Assembly: GCA_016125085.1 (NCBI GenBank)
Contig: WGMM01000007.1
Location: 372,001-436,000 of the forward strand
Direction: 5' to 3'
Length of the DNA stretch: 64,000 bases
DNA from: a bacterium
GTDB taxonomy: Bacteria; Planctomycetota; Planctomycetia; Isosphaerales; Isosphaeraceae
Positions 9,283-18,577 of the stretch are shown here, one piece after another. Position 1 is the first letter of the stretch. Every line of letters begins with the position of its first letter. Below the pieces are notes generated by a model that did not search any database, was not told the origin of the DNA, and worked only from the letters and a program-made list of their open reading frames with translations. Both the position numbers and the translations under genes were made by a program.

Positions 9283-9345
9283 TCAGGCCTCTCCCCAACC
9301 CCGAATCGTGTCCGCCAGTCGAATCGCCGCCGAACGTGCCACGAT

Positions 9346-10356
9346 TCAGTACCAGACCTTTTTGTCGACGACGTTCTTCAGTTCCTCGCCGCTGAGAAAT
9401 CGCCCCAGGTTATCCCGCAGGACAGCCAGGTGACGGCCAGCGATCGCCGTGCTGTAACCGGCCGTGTGTGGCGTGACGATACATTCCGTGATGTCCCATA
9501 ACGGATGATCGGCAGGCAGGGGCTCCGTCTCGAACACATCCAGAGCGGCTCCGGCGATCTGGTGCGATCGTAACGCCTGAACCAGATCGGCGAGGCGAAC
9601 GATCGCACCCCGGCCGATATTGATGAAGTAGGAATCCGGGTTCATCTTCGCGAACATTGCCGCGTCGAACCAGCCTTCGGTGTGAGGCGTATGCGGAGCG
9701 GCGATCACGACCCAGCGAGCCCGGGCGAGTTCCTCGTCGATCCTGTCCGTGCCGACGACGCCCTCGACGCCCTCCGGAGGAGTGACGCTCAGGGGGCGTT
9801 CGTCCACCCCGCGCACCGTAATGCCGAAGGCCATCGCGCGGCGGGCGATTTCGCAGCCGATCGCGCCCATGCCGACGACGAGCATCGATGTTTCCGGAAG
9901 AAAAATTGTCGCCCGGTCCATATCGTTGACGACCGCCGGCCCGTAGGCATTGTTCACCCTGGACGATTCGCCCCCGGCCGGTTCGTAGCGGTGCTGGATC
10001 TGCTGGCGCACGTAGATGTGCAGATTTCGGGCGAAACAGAGCACGTAGCCCATGACCTGATCGGCGATGACGTCGGAAAACAGCCCCCGCATGTTCGTAA
10101 GAACGCACGGGTGCTCGATCAGTTCCGGAAAGACGTAATGCTCCAGGCTTACCGTGAAGGCCTGCACCCAGCGCAGATTGCCGGCCCGGGCCAGAGCCTC
10201 CGGCGTGATCTTGCCCAGATACGCATCGGCATCGGCCACATTGGCCAGGACTTCGTCCATCGTGGCGCAATTCACGAATTCCGCACGACCGTCCGCCTTT
10301 TCGAGCAGTGATGCCAGCCGTTCCGGTTCGACGGCGGGGTAGATCAGAATTTTCAT
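9346..10356 (-). CDS. D-isomer-specific 2-hydroxyacid dehydrogenase
   Basis: 336 residues, full length. The Rossmann NAD-binding motif VGMGAIG covers residues 161-167. The three catalytic residues are visible: R249 in NIGRGAIV, E278 in DVFETEPL and H297 in VTPHTAGY. The family interconverts 2-oxo and D-2-hydroxy acids with NAD(P)H (phosphoglycerate, glyoxylate and related substrates). The N-terminal half is not like SerA and there is no ACT domain, so it is more like the glyoxylate/hydroxypyruvate reductase-like branch; the exact substrate is open. It lies 63 bp upstream of the FHA-GGDEF gene on the same strand. Confidence 0.88.
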   Translation of the reverse strand: MKILIYPAVEPERLASLLEKADGRAEFVNCATMDEVLANVADADAYLGKITPEALARAGNLRWVQAFTVSLEHYVFPELIEHPCVLTNMRGLFSDVIADQVMGYVLCFARNLHIYVRQQIQHRYEPAGGESSRVNNAYGPAVVNDMDRATIFLPETSMLVVGMGAIGCEIARRAMAFGITVRGVDERPLSVTPPEGVEGVVGTDRIDEELARARWVVIAAPHTPHTEGWFDAAMFAKMNPDSYFINIGRGAIVRLADLVQALRSHQIAGAALDVFETEPLPADHPLWDITECIVTPHTAGYSTAIAGRHLAVLRDNLGRFLSGEELKNVVDKKVWY

Positions 10357-10487
10357 GGGTTCAGGTCACTCCTCAGCCAGGTCTTGCCTTGCGGCTGATA
10401 CAGATTACGCGGACTGCCCGGATTTCGGAATGCGGATCGACGAAAAACCACATCGAAGAACCGCCGTGATCGAAAGGAATACCTTGA

Positions 10488-11636
10488 TCAACGACAATCC
10501 GCCAGAATGCGGGCGATTCGGGCCGCTCCGTCGACAGGGACGTCGGGCGGATGGGCACGACACGATACGGCCGATGTCAGCGGGGCCTCGAGCGACAGCG
10601 TTTCGAAGTCGTGCTCGCTGACCGGAATGCCGCCCGGCCAGGCTCGCAGCGCCTGATCGAGATATTCGAATTCGACGAACCCGCTTCTTGGCGGATAAAT
10701 CACGGGCGTTCCGGCGGCCATCGCCTCGGCCACGGCACCGTATCCGGCTTTCACGACGGCAGCGTCGCAACTTGCCAGCAGGTCGGCCCCATTGAACTTT
10801 GTCGGATCGACTGTGAAAAACCTGCCCGGCAAATCCTGGCCCGGCGGATGCAGGCCGACGAAAGCGAACCGGCACGGCAATTCGCCGAGCCTTGCCCACG
10901 GCAGGTCCTCGACACCGTAGCGGCCGACATAGAAATAGACCAGGGCGGTTTCGGGAGCCAGGCCGAAGCTACGCATCAATTCCGCACGGACATGGCGTGC
11001 CGGATTGACCACGAGCCCGACGTCCTCGACCCGGTTGCCGATTTCGAACATCGGCGTGTGTGGCCAGCAGCGCAGCAGTGTGGCTGATCTGCAGGCACCT
11101 CGCATGCGTTCGACGGCCGACGTCACGAACGTTCGCATTTCTTCAGAGATCTCGTCCGTTCCAGCCCTGGCGAGCAGGTCGGCGTAGATCTCGTTCCAGG
11201 TGAAATTCGCGGCCAGAAAGGCCGGAATTCCGGCCTCTCCCGCAAGTCCCAGCGGCATCGGCGAAGCGTCGGCGTACACGGCCGTGACGCCTGACGCGCG
11301 CAGCCAGGCGATTTCACCAGCGGCGGCCTCGTCGATCACGGCCATTCGGGCTCGCAGACGCTCGAAAGTCGCGGGAATGTCCGTCCGGCTGTTCTGCCCG
11401 GGTGGGCTGGCGGTGCCCTGATCCGACGGGAAGACGCCGAAATCGAAGCTTCGGGACAATCGCTCTCTCAGGGCCGATTTCACCTCCGGATCGGCCCGGA
11501 CCGTAATCCGGACAGTCTCGGGCACCTGGTTCAGCACCGCGACGACGCGATTGATGTGGCCGAAGCCGTGATTCGTGACGTAAACGGCCACGTGGGCCGA
11601 ACCGGCAGGGCGGGCAATCGGGGATTCGATCGGCAT
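10488..11636 (-). CDS. GT-B fold glycosyltransferase, arabinokinase-N-domain-like
   Basis: About 382 residues starting at ATG 11636 (MPIESPIARP). The opening VAVYVTNHGFGHINRVVAVL matches the glycine-rich N-terminal loop of MurG-like glycosyltransferases and in particular the N-terminal domain of plant L-arabinokinase and its bacterial relatives. The C-terminal half has the donor-site pattern CDAAVVKAGYGAVAEAMAAG followed by TPVIYPPR, expected for GT-B transferases. Acceptor and donor are unknown. Its start overlaps the stop of the upstream dehydrogenase/cytochrome gene (ATGA), so the two form a translationally coupled pair. Confidence 0.7.
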   Translation of the reverse strand: MPIESPIARPAGSAHVAVYVTNHGFGHINRVVAVLNQVPETVRITVRADPEVKSALRERLSRSFDFGVFPSDQGTASPPGQNSRTDIPATFERLRARMAVIDEAAAGEIAWLRASGVTAVYADASPMPLGLAGEAGIPAFLAANFTWNEIYADLLARAGTDEISEEMRTFVTSAVERMRGACRSATLLRCWPHTPMFEIGNRVEDVGLVVNPARHVRAELMRSFGLAPETALVYFYVGRYGVEDLPWARLGELPCRFAFVGLHPPGQDLPGRFFTVDPTKFNGADLLASCDAAVVKAGYGAVAEAMAAGTPVIYPPRSGFVEFEYLDQALRAWPGGIPVSEHDFETLSLEAPLTSAVSCRAHPPDVPVDGAARIARILADCR

Positions 11637-14600
11637 CAACGGTCGGTACCAGGATTCAGTCGGTTCAGGCTTGCCAGATACGCCAGCAGGTCGGCGGCCT
11701 GTTCGGCCGTCAATTCTCGAAGAAGCCCGACAGGCATGAGCGAGACGACGCCTGTGTCGAGCCGTTCGATCTCTTCGGGCTTGAGGATGGTTTCGCCCTT
11801 GGCGTCCAGAATTTTCACGCGGCCGTCGGGTAGAGTCTCTTTCAGACCCGAGAGCACCCGGCCGTCGTGTGTCGCGACGGTGACCGGCAGCCACTTCGGC
11901 TCGACGGCCAGCGAGGGCTCGATCAGGTGCCGCAGCAGGGCCGTGCGGTCGTATTTCACCCCGATGCCATCGAGGGCCGGCCCGACGTTCCGCCCCCGGT
12001 CGCCCACGGCATGGCACGAAGCACAATTCGGGCCGGTTTCGGCGAAGAACAGGCTTTCCCCGCGGTGTGTGTCGCCCGTCAGGCTGAGAACTTCTTCCAG
12101 AGAAAATCCGTCGCCCAGCCGTTCGATGCGGGCCGACCGGGGCAGCAGCCGTTCGACATAGTCCCGAATCACGGGGTCGGTCACTTTGGCGGCTTCTTCG
12201 CGAGCCAACTTGCGCAGGTTCGGCGCCAGGCCTGCAAGTTCGATGCGCGAAACCGCGAGCGCACCTTCCGGCGTTTTCAGTGCATCTCGAAGAATTTCAC
12301 GGGCATTCGCTTCATTGCCAGTGCCAACTTGGGCCATAGTTTTGAGTCGTCCCGCAATTCGATTCGAGCCAGGTTCTACGACCGGCGACTTTCCTCCGGA
12401 AATCGTGGAATGATCGAGCGCTTCGATCCATGAAGCGATCAGCCCCACGCCGGTGCGGTCAATCTCCTTGCTGCCCAGGCGCGGCATGTGGCCCGACCCC
12501 GCTTTGGCGATGCGGGCGAACAGGACGGAAGCCTCCGGTGCGCCGGGTTTGACGAGAAACGCGTCGTTCCCCAGGCCCATGTCGCCCTGTTGGGGCTTGA
12601 CGTTCAGGAGCCGCATGGCGTCCGTCTTCGCCCAGGGGTCGAGCACGATCGTGGCCGCGCCGCCGGCGTTGAAGTCGTGGCATTGTGAACAATGCACCGC
12701 CAGCCAGGAACGGGCCCTTCGCTCGGGCGAAGCCGTCTTTTCATGTACGTCGAAGAGCGTGCGGGCAGCTTCAGGGGCCGGCACATCGGCAGGCTTGCCG
12801 GTGGCCCAGGCGAGCAAGTCCCGGTATTTTTCGTGCCGGGCGGGGTCCGGATGATCGAGCTGCGGGCGAAACAGCCCAAGCGGCGACGCCGACTGGCGGC
12901 CGTAGACGGTCGTCTTCGCTTCGACCCAAGGGTTATGGCACAGGGCACATTCTGAGCGCGCCGCGACGCGGTAGCGTGTCGCGTATTTTTCGCCGTCGAG
13001 CGTTTCGTCCCTGAGCGTCACCGGGATCGAGGCTCCTTCGGCCGGGGCGAGCGTCGCATCGGTACCTTCTGCGTTCCAGAGATAGGAATAGGCTGCCCAG
13101 GCGCCTTCCTGCTTCATCAGGATCTGCGTTTCCATGCGGCGGGGGGTGTCGGAATCGGCCGTCTTGAGCGAAACCGTGCGAGCGGCCACGGAGCCATCGG
13201 GCAAGCGCCATCGACCCGTCGCGGGGTCGATTTCGGCGTTCGCACCCGGCGGAATCGCCATGTGGCGGAGGGCTGTCGCCCCATCGGCCCAGACTTCGAC
13301 ATTCACGTCATACGGTCGAACACCCGCGGCCGGCTTGAGAGCCTGGGTGTTCTCGAACAGTCCGGTATCGCTGAGTTTCCGGGGAAACGCAGTTGCCGAT
13401 CCGGCCAGTTCGGCCTGGGGCACTTTTTCAAGACGGAACAGGCCGTTGGATCTTTCATGCTCCATGAGCAGCAGGTCGCCGGAGTGATCTAGCCCGAAGC
13501 TGACGAGACGAAGGCCCGATTCGGCGATCTTTTCGAGCTTCGAGACCTGAACGCCGTCGAACTTCGCCGCCCAGACATAGCCTGACTGATAATCGCCGTA
13601 GACGTACGCGCCTTCGAGATCCTTCAGGCTCTGATCCCGCAGAACGTAGCCTCCAGTGATCGACGCGGCCTCGCTGTGGGGGTGATCGATCGTTGGCGGG
13701 CGGATCGGTGCAGGGCCGGTCGTCAGGCCCTTGAGAACTGGCTGCCTGCCTTCGACGGCCGCCCAGCCGTAATTGCCGCCTTTTACGACACGGTAAACAA
13801 GTTCCCAGAGTTCCCAGCCGACATCGCCGACCCAGCAGTCGCCCGTTTTCTTGTCGAACGTGATCTTCCAGGGGTTGCGGAAGCCGTAGGCCCAGATCTC
13901 CGGGCGCACGTCCGGCAGACCGACGAACGGGTTGTCGGCCGGTATGCCGTAAGGCTTGTCGCCGGAACGGCTTTCGATGTCGATCCGCAGAATGCTCGAT
14001 TCGAAGTCGGTGACGTCCTGACCGGTGCGGTGAATGTCGGGCGGGCTGGCTGGCCCGGCGTCGCCCGTGGTGATGTAGAGCTTTTTGTCCGGGCCGAAGG
14101 CGAGCGCGCCGCCGTTATGGCCTCCGCCACGCCACTGAAGCAGCCGGCGTTCGGATTTGAGGTCGAGCCGGGGCGGCGATTCTTCCGTCATCCGGAATTC
14201 GGCCAGCTTCGTTCCGTCGGCTGATTCGCCGCCGAGCACATAGGCGATGTAGACGCGCCTGTCTTTCGGAAAATCGGGATGGAACGCCAGGCCGTAAAGC
14301 GCCGTGCAATCTGCATGCAGGGCTTTCAAGTCGCCGACGACAGTCTTTTGTGTGACGTCGGGCCGATCCTCGAACGCGACAAGTTTGCCTGCGACTTCGC
14401 CGACGATCATCCAGCGCGAACCTGGCACCGGTTCCACCAGAACGGGGCGATCGAACGACATGCCGCCATAGGCCGGCTTGATCCGGTAGGGCAGTGGGGG
14501 TTCCGGGCTGCCGTTGAGCCTGGAAGTCGTCCAGCGAGGGGCGGTGTCAGCCCCCGGTGCTTCGACCGCGCTCGACGTAACGAGGGCGACGCTCAGGCAA

Positions 14601-14650
14601 GTGAATTGGACGAACGCAGCGACGAGGCTCATGGCGGCTCTGCCGGTCAT
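11636..14650 (-). CDS. Secreted glucose/sorbosone-dehydrogenase-like propeller fused to cytochrome c and planctomycete haem domain
   Basis: 1004 residues with a signal peptide. The first ~400 residues form a six-bladed propeller of the PQQ-dependent glucose/sorbosone dehydrogenase type (YGLAFHPDFPKDRRVYIAYV, GGGHNGGALAFGPD, WAYGFRNPWKITFD). Three haem c attachment sites follow: CALCH (about residue 567), CSQCH (about 653) and CASCH (about 876). The last lies in a Pirellula/Verrucomicrobium-type haem-binding domain ending in ADLLAYLASL. The likely role is periplasmic oxidation of a sugar or alcohol with electrons passed to haem c. PQQ use is family knowledge, not visible. An alternative start is ATG 14632. 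Coupled to the downstream glycosyltransferase. Confidence 0.85.
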   Translation of the reverse strand: MTGRAAMSLVAAFVQFTCLSVALVTSSAVEAPGADTAPRWTTSRLNGSPEPPLPYRIKPAYGGMSFDRPVLVEPVPGSRWMIVGEVAGKLVAFEDRPDVTQKTVVGDLKALHADCTALYGLAFHPDFPKDRRVYIAYVLGGESADGTKLAEFRMTEESPPRLDLKSERRLLQWRGGGHNGGALAFGPDKKLYITTGDAGPASPPDIHRTGQDVTDFESSILRIDIESRSGDKPYGIPADNPFVGLPDVRPEIWAYGFRNPWKITFDKKTGDCWVGDVGWELWELVYRVVKGGNYGWAAVEGRQPVLKGLTTGPAPIRPPTIDHPHSEAASITGGYVLRDQSLKDLEGAYVYGDYQSGYVWAAKFDGVQVSKLEKIAESGLRLVSFGLDHSGDLLLMEHERSNGLFRLEKVPQAELAGSATAFPRKLSDTGLFENTQALKPAAGVRPYDVNVEVWADGATALRHMAIPPGANAEIDPATGRWRLPDGSVAARTVSLKTADSDTPRRMETQILMKQEGAWAAYSYLWNAEGTDATLAPAEGASIPVTLRDETLDGEKYATRYRVAARSECALCHNPWVEAKTTVYGRQSASPLGLFRPQLDHPDPARHEKYRDLLAWATGKPADVPAPEAARTLFDVHEKTASPERRARSWLAVHCSQCHDFNAGGAATIVLDPWAKTDAMRLLNVKPQQGDMGLGNDAFLVKPGAPEASVLFARIAKAGSGHMPRLGSKEIDRTGVGLIASWIEALDHSTISGGKSPVVEPGSNRIAGRLKTMAQVGTGNEANAREILRDALKTPEGALAVSRIELAGLAPNLRKLAREEAAKVTDPVIRDYVERLLPRSARIERLGDGFSLEEVLSLTGDTHRGESLFFAETGPNCASCHAVGDRGRNVGPALDGIGVKYDRTALLRHLIEPSLAVEPKWLPVTVATHDGRVLSGLKETLPDGRVKILDAKGETILKPEEIERLDTGVVSLMPVGLLRELTAEQAADLLAYLASLNRLNPGTDR

Positions 14651-15058
14651 GATCGATCTCCGAAGTGCTCACCGCGGGAGGTGATCGTAGGAGTTTGCGA
14701 AGCGGGAAGTGGTCGGTTCGGTACGGAGAGGCACGATTCGACCGAAGGCTGCCCCGGTAAGTCATGGGTCGGGGGGGGCTTCGGATGCTCGAAACGTTCG
14801 GTCATCATATCCGATCGCCAGCGGAGTGGTTACCAATATTACCAAGATGTGCGGCCGGTCATTCGATATGGGCCGGTCGGACGTATTCACCGGAATGCGT
14901 GCAGATTTTCCGGGGTTCTCGCAATTTCGCCGATTCGCCTATAATTATGGTAAGTGGGTCGTCGTCGTGGACTCCCCGACACATCCGATATCGATTTCTC
15001 GAAAGCGAACGCAGGCGTGGCCAGGGCGGAACGTAAAAAAGATCACGAGAATTCCGGC
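14651..15058. other. Intergenic region before xseB
   Basis: About 408 bp between the divergent dehydrogenase gene and xseB. It holds a candidate promoter at 14916-14945 for the xseB side. No credible gene is present; the frame that extends xseB upstream has no family similarity. Confidence 0.5.
14916..14945 (+). promoter_or_regulatory. Candidate sigma-70 promoter upstream of xseB
   Basis: A perfect -10 hexamer TATAAT (14940-14945) sits in an AT-rich patch, with a weak -35 TTCTCG (14916-14921) at an 18-bp spacer. It lies about 114 bp before the xseB ATG. The -10 is seen directly; promoter function is inference. Confidence 0.4.
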
Positions 15059-15349
15059 ATGAACCGCCTGGATTTCGAGTCGCAGTTCGACAAGCTGAAC
15101 GCTTGCGTGGCCGATCTGGAATCGGGCCGCCTGAGCCTGGACGAATCGTTGAATGCATACCGGACAGGGATCGAGCTGGTCAGCCGATGCCGGGAGATCC
15201 TTGAACAGGCTCAGGCGCGGGTGGCCTCGATCGAAAGCCTCGACGAGTCGGGCGAGCCCAGGACCGCGCCGCTGGATCTCGAAGTCGAGTCCCATGCGGC
15301 ACTGAGGAAACCGGAGACGATTTCGAGCCCCGATGACGAGCCCTTCTGA
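15059..15349 (+). CDS. xseB: Exodeoxyribonuclease VII small subunit
   Basis: 96 residues, in the family range. XseB is the small coiled-coil subunit of exonuclease VII, which degrades single-stranded DNA to oligonucleotides with XseA. The motif FESQFDKLNACVADLESG followed by LSLDESLNAYRTGIELV and C..ILEQAQARV is diagnostic. The chosen start ATG 15059 begins right at the family N-terminus; 35 upstream codons in frame are not XseB-like. The partner xseA is not in the window. As in enterobacteria, it precedes ispA and dxs on the same strand, though here with a 269-bp gap that shows no gene. Confidence 0.9.
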   Translation: MNRLDFESQFDKLNACVADLESGRLSLDESLNAYRTGIELVSRCREILEQAQARVASIESLDESGEPRTAPLDLEVESHAALRKPETISSPDDEPF

Positions 15350-15618
15350 TCGTGGGTCAGGAGGAGGCCGATCGATATCGATCGCTTTTGATCCGATTCG
15401 TTCGGCAGTCGCGACGATTCGGGCCATGTCGTGGCTCGGGAAATGAGCGGTTTTGGCAAGCGGGGGCGGTCGGGCAGGATTTCACGGCGAGGATCGAGTG
15501 GATAATTCGTCATGGCGTGGACATTTGGAGCGACTCTTGCCACAATAGCCGAATCGATCGGCGCCTCGCACGATGTCAGGTTGACCGATCCGTCGTCTCC
15601 GAATAAGGTTCGGGCCGT

Positions 15619-16578
15619 ATGAACGAGAGTCCCCAGGTTTCCGGCGAAGCGATCGAAATCGACCCAGGTGGGTCAGCATCGGTCGATCTTCGTGAGGAAA
15701 TGGAACGTGAGCGACTTCGGATCGAGGCGGCGCTGGAAGAATATCTGGAAGAGAGCGGGGGCCCTGACGACGGCCGCTGTCCGGAGCGCCTGGCCGCCGC
15801 GATGAAATACAGCCTGATGGCTGGCGGCAAGCGTCTTCGCCCGCTTCTGACGCTCTGGGCGGCGGAGGCATGCGGTGCTACGGCAGGAATCGCCATGCCG
15901 GCCGCGGTAGCGCTTGAAATGATACATACCTATTCTTTAATTCACGACGACCTTCCCGCGATGGACGACGACGACCTCCGCCGGGGCCGGCCGACGTGCC
16001 ACAAGGCTTTTGACGAGGCGACCGCCATTCTTGCCGGCGACGGCCTGCTGACTCTGGCCTTCGAAGTGGTGGCGAGACACCAGCGGCCGCGTGATTGTGC
16101 GGGCGACTGCATTGCGATCCTGGCGGAAGCCGCCGGACCGAAAGGCATGGTCGGCGGTCAGATGGCCGACCTGGAGGCCGAGACGCGCGACGACGCGACT
16201 CTGGACGAACTCGAAGCGATTCACCGGCGCAAGACCGGCGCACTTTTGAGTGCGGCCTTGCGCATGGGTGCGACGGTAGCCGGGGCGGGCGATCGCGAGA
16301 AAGCCGCTTTGGCCGAATACGGACGGAATGTCGGCTTGGCCTTTCAGGTGGTGGACGACTTGCTCGACGCTACCGGAGACGAAGCCAAAATGGGCAAACG
16401 GGTCGGCAAGGATTCGGGTTTGGGGAAATGGACCTATCCCGGCCTGATGGGGATCGAAGCCAGCCGGGCCTATGCCCGTGAACTGACGGCTTCGGCCATC
16501 GAGTCACTTGCCGTTTTCGAGGGCCGCGCGGATCGTCTCCGCGCCCTGGCCCACCAAATCGTGGAAAGGGATCATTGA
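15619..16578 (+). CDS. ispA: Short-chain polyprenyl diphosphate synthase (farnesyl/geranylgeranyl type)
   Basis: 319 residues. It condenses IPP with allylic diphosphates to make C15-C20 prenyl diphosphates for quinones, undecaprenyl carrier or other isoprenoids. The family motifs are present: GGKRLRP (about 69-75), the first Asp-rich motif DDLPAMD (110-116) with the two-residue insertion typical of bacterial FPPS, GDGLLTLAF, and the second Asp-rich VVDDLLDATGD near 245-255. Product length cannot be set from sequence. The stop codon overlaps a possible TTG start of dxs, and a GGAAAGGG ribosome-binding tract for dxs lies within its last codons. Confidence 0.92.
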   Translation: MNESPQVSGEAIEIDPGGSASVDLREEMERERLRIEAALEEYLEESGGPDDGRCPERLAAAMKYSLMAGGKRLRPLLTLWAAEACGATAGIAMPAAVALEMIHTYSLIHDDLPAMDDDDLRRGRPTCHKAFDEATAILAGDGLLTLAFEVVARHQRPRDCAGDCIAILAEAAGPKGMVGGQMADLEAETRDDATLDELEAIHRRKTGALLSAALRMGATVAGAGDREKAALAEYGRNVGLAFQVVDDLLDATGDEAKMGKRVGKDSGLGKWTYPGLMGIEASRAYARELTASAIESLAVFEGRADRLRALAHQIVERDH

Positions 16579-16580
16579 GC

Positions 16581-18545
16581 ATGGCCAGCGCCATTTTGCC
16601 GCGAATCGCCAGGCCTTCGGATCTGAAGGCACTCTCCGAAACGGAACTCGAGCAGTTGGCGAACGAAATGCGTGGCGAGCTGATCCGGGTCGTCGGCAGC
16701 CGGCCGGCGCACTTCGCCAGCAATCTGGGCGTCGTCGAACTGTGCCTTGCCCTCCACATGGAGTTCGATTTCACCAGGGACAGGATCATCTGGGACACCG
16801 GTCACCAGATTTATCCCCACAAGTTGATCACCGGCCGCGCGGCACAATTGCCCTCGATCCGCACGCGCGGCGGCCTGATGGGCTATCCGAATCCCGAAGA
16901 AAGCGAATTCGACCTGTTCATGACCGGTCACGCGGGTGCCGCGGCATCGACGGCGCTCGGGCTCAAGGCCGGCGACGACATGATTGGCCAGGAAGACCGT
17001 TACTCGGTCGCGATCGTGGGCGACGGAGCGCTGCCCTGCGGCATGGTTTACGAAGCCATGAACAACGCGGCCGGCATGAACAAGAAGTTTCTGCTGGTGC
17101 TCAACGACAACAAGATGTCGATCTGCCCGCGTGTCGGCGGCGTGGCTCAGTATCTCGACCGCGTTCGAATGACTTCAGCCTATAACGACTGGAACAAGTG
17201 GCTGCGTAACCTGCTGCCCGCGATTCCGCTCGTCGGTGACGAGGCCGCATCGTTCGCGAAACATTTCAAGGATGCCATCAAGGGCGGCGTCCTGGGCACG
17301 GGCATGCTGTTCGAGGACATGGGCTTCACCTACCTGGGGCCCATCGACGGACACGACCTGAAGACGTTGCGTCACTACATCGAGAAGGTCAAATCGCTCG
17401 ATGGCCCGGTGCTGCTTCACATTCTGACCGAAAAAGGCCACGGCTTCGAACCAGCAGCGGCCGACCCGGTTCGATACCATGCACCTTCGCCCTTCCGCAC
17501 GGACGACTGCGGCGTCGTTCAGATCAAGTCGGGCGCTTCCTCGAAGGCCTACACCGATACTGTCAGTGCCGCCCTGTTCGACATCATGAAAGCCGACAGC
17601 CGCGTGGCGGTCATCACGGCAGCCATGTGCGAAGGCAACAAGCTTCAGAAAATCCGCGAAACTTACCCGGACCGCTTCTTCGACACGGGAATCTGCGAGA
17701 GTCACGCCGTGGCCTTCGCGGCTGGCATGGCCAAAGCCGGTGCACGGCCCGTGGTGGATATCTACAGCACGTTCCTCCAGCGTGGTTTCGACAACATCTT
17801 CCAGGAAGTGTCGCTGCAGAACCTCCCGGTACTCTTCACGCTCGACCGTTCCGGGCTCGTCGGCGCCGACGGCCCGACGCACCACGGCACGTATGACATT
17901 TCTTACATGCGTATGTTCCCGAACATGGTCATCATGGCTCCGGGCGACGAGCGTGATGTCCGTCCGATGCTCGAGCACGCCCTGAGCATCGACTCGCCGA
18001 CTTCCATTCGCTATCCCAAGGCCAATGTGGAAACTGTCGAGCGGGAATGGCAGCCAATCGAAACAGGTCAGGCCGAAGTCATCGATTGGGAATCGGACGG
18101 CATGCTCGTCGTTTGCGGCACGCTGCTGGGAGCCGCCACGAAAGTGGCCCGCCGGTTGCGTGAAGAGCATGGCCTGAAAGTCGGCGTCATCAACGCACGG
18201 TTCGTCAAACCGCTGGACCGCACGACCATTCACAAGGCGATCGAAGATGCCGCTTTCGTGCTCACGATCGAAGAAGGCAGCCTGATGGGCGGTTTCGGCT
18301 CAGCTGTGCTGGAATCGGCCAACGATGCCGGACTTACGACATCTCACGTGCGCAGGCTCGGCCTGCCCGACCGCTTCATCCTTCACGCCGAACGTGAAGA
18401 ACAGCTTGCTGAAGTCGGACTGGACGAAGCCGGAATTTACGCCGCGGCGCTTGAAGCCGCACATCACGCCGGTCTGGCGGTCGAATCCGATCGTTACCAA
18501 CTGGCCGCAAACGGCAAAATTCCTGCGGCTCAACCATCGCGCTGA
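16581..18545 (+). CDS. dxs: 1-deoxy-D-xylulose-5-phosphate synthase
   Basis: 654 residues. DXS condenses pyruvate and glyceraldehyde-3-phosphate on thiamine diphosphate, the first step of the MEP isoprenoid pathway. Seen: SRPAHFASNLGVVEL and WDTGHQIYPHK near the N-terminus, the ThDP/Mg motif GDG at 147-149 followed by the NDNKMSI segment, and in the pyrimidine domain the DRSGLVGADGPTHHG region (histidines near 434) plus DISYMRMFPN. Start: ATG 16581, with GGAAAGGG about 10 bp upstream; TTG 16575 in the same frame is possible. It directly follows ispA, an arrangement shared with many bacteria. Confidence 0.95.
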   Translation: MASAILPRIARPSDLKALSETELEQLANEMRGELIRVVGSRPAHFASNLGVVELCLALHMEFDFTRDRIIWDTGHQIYPHKLITGRAAQLPSIRTRGGLMGYPNPEESEFDLFMTGHAGAAASTALGLKAGDDMIGQEDRYSVAIVGDGALPCGMVYEAMNNAAGMNKKFLLVLNDNKMSICPRVGGVAQYLDRVRMTSAYNDWNKWLRNLLPAIPLVGDEAASFAKHFKDAIKGGVLGTGMLFEDMGFTYLGPIDGHDLKTLRHYIEKVKSLDGPVLLHILTEKGHGFEPAAADPVRYHAPSPFRTDDCGVVQIKSGASSKAYTDTVSAALFDIMKADSRVAVITAAMCEGNKLQKIRETYPDRFFDTGICESHAVAFAAGMAKAGARPVVDIYSTFLQRGFDNIFQEVSLQNLPVLFTLDRSGLVGADGPTHHGTYDISYMRMFPNMVIMAPGDERDVRPMLEHALSIDSPTSIRYPKANVETVEREWQPIETGQAEVIDWESDGMLVVCGTLLGAATKVARRLREEHGLKVGVINARFVKPLDRTTIHKAIEDAAFVLTIEEGSLMGGFGSAVLESANDAGLTTSHVRRLGLPDRFILHAEREEQLAEVGLDEAGIYAAALEAAHHAGLAVESDRYQLAANGKIPAAQPSR

Positions 18546-18577
18546 CACTGGCGGCGAATGGCGGCGAAATCGAAATC

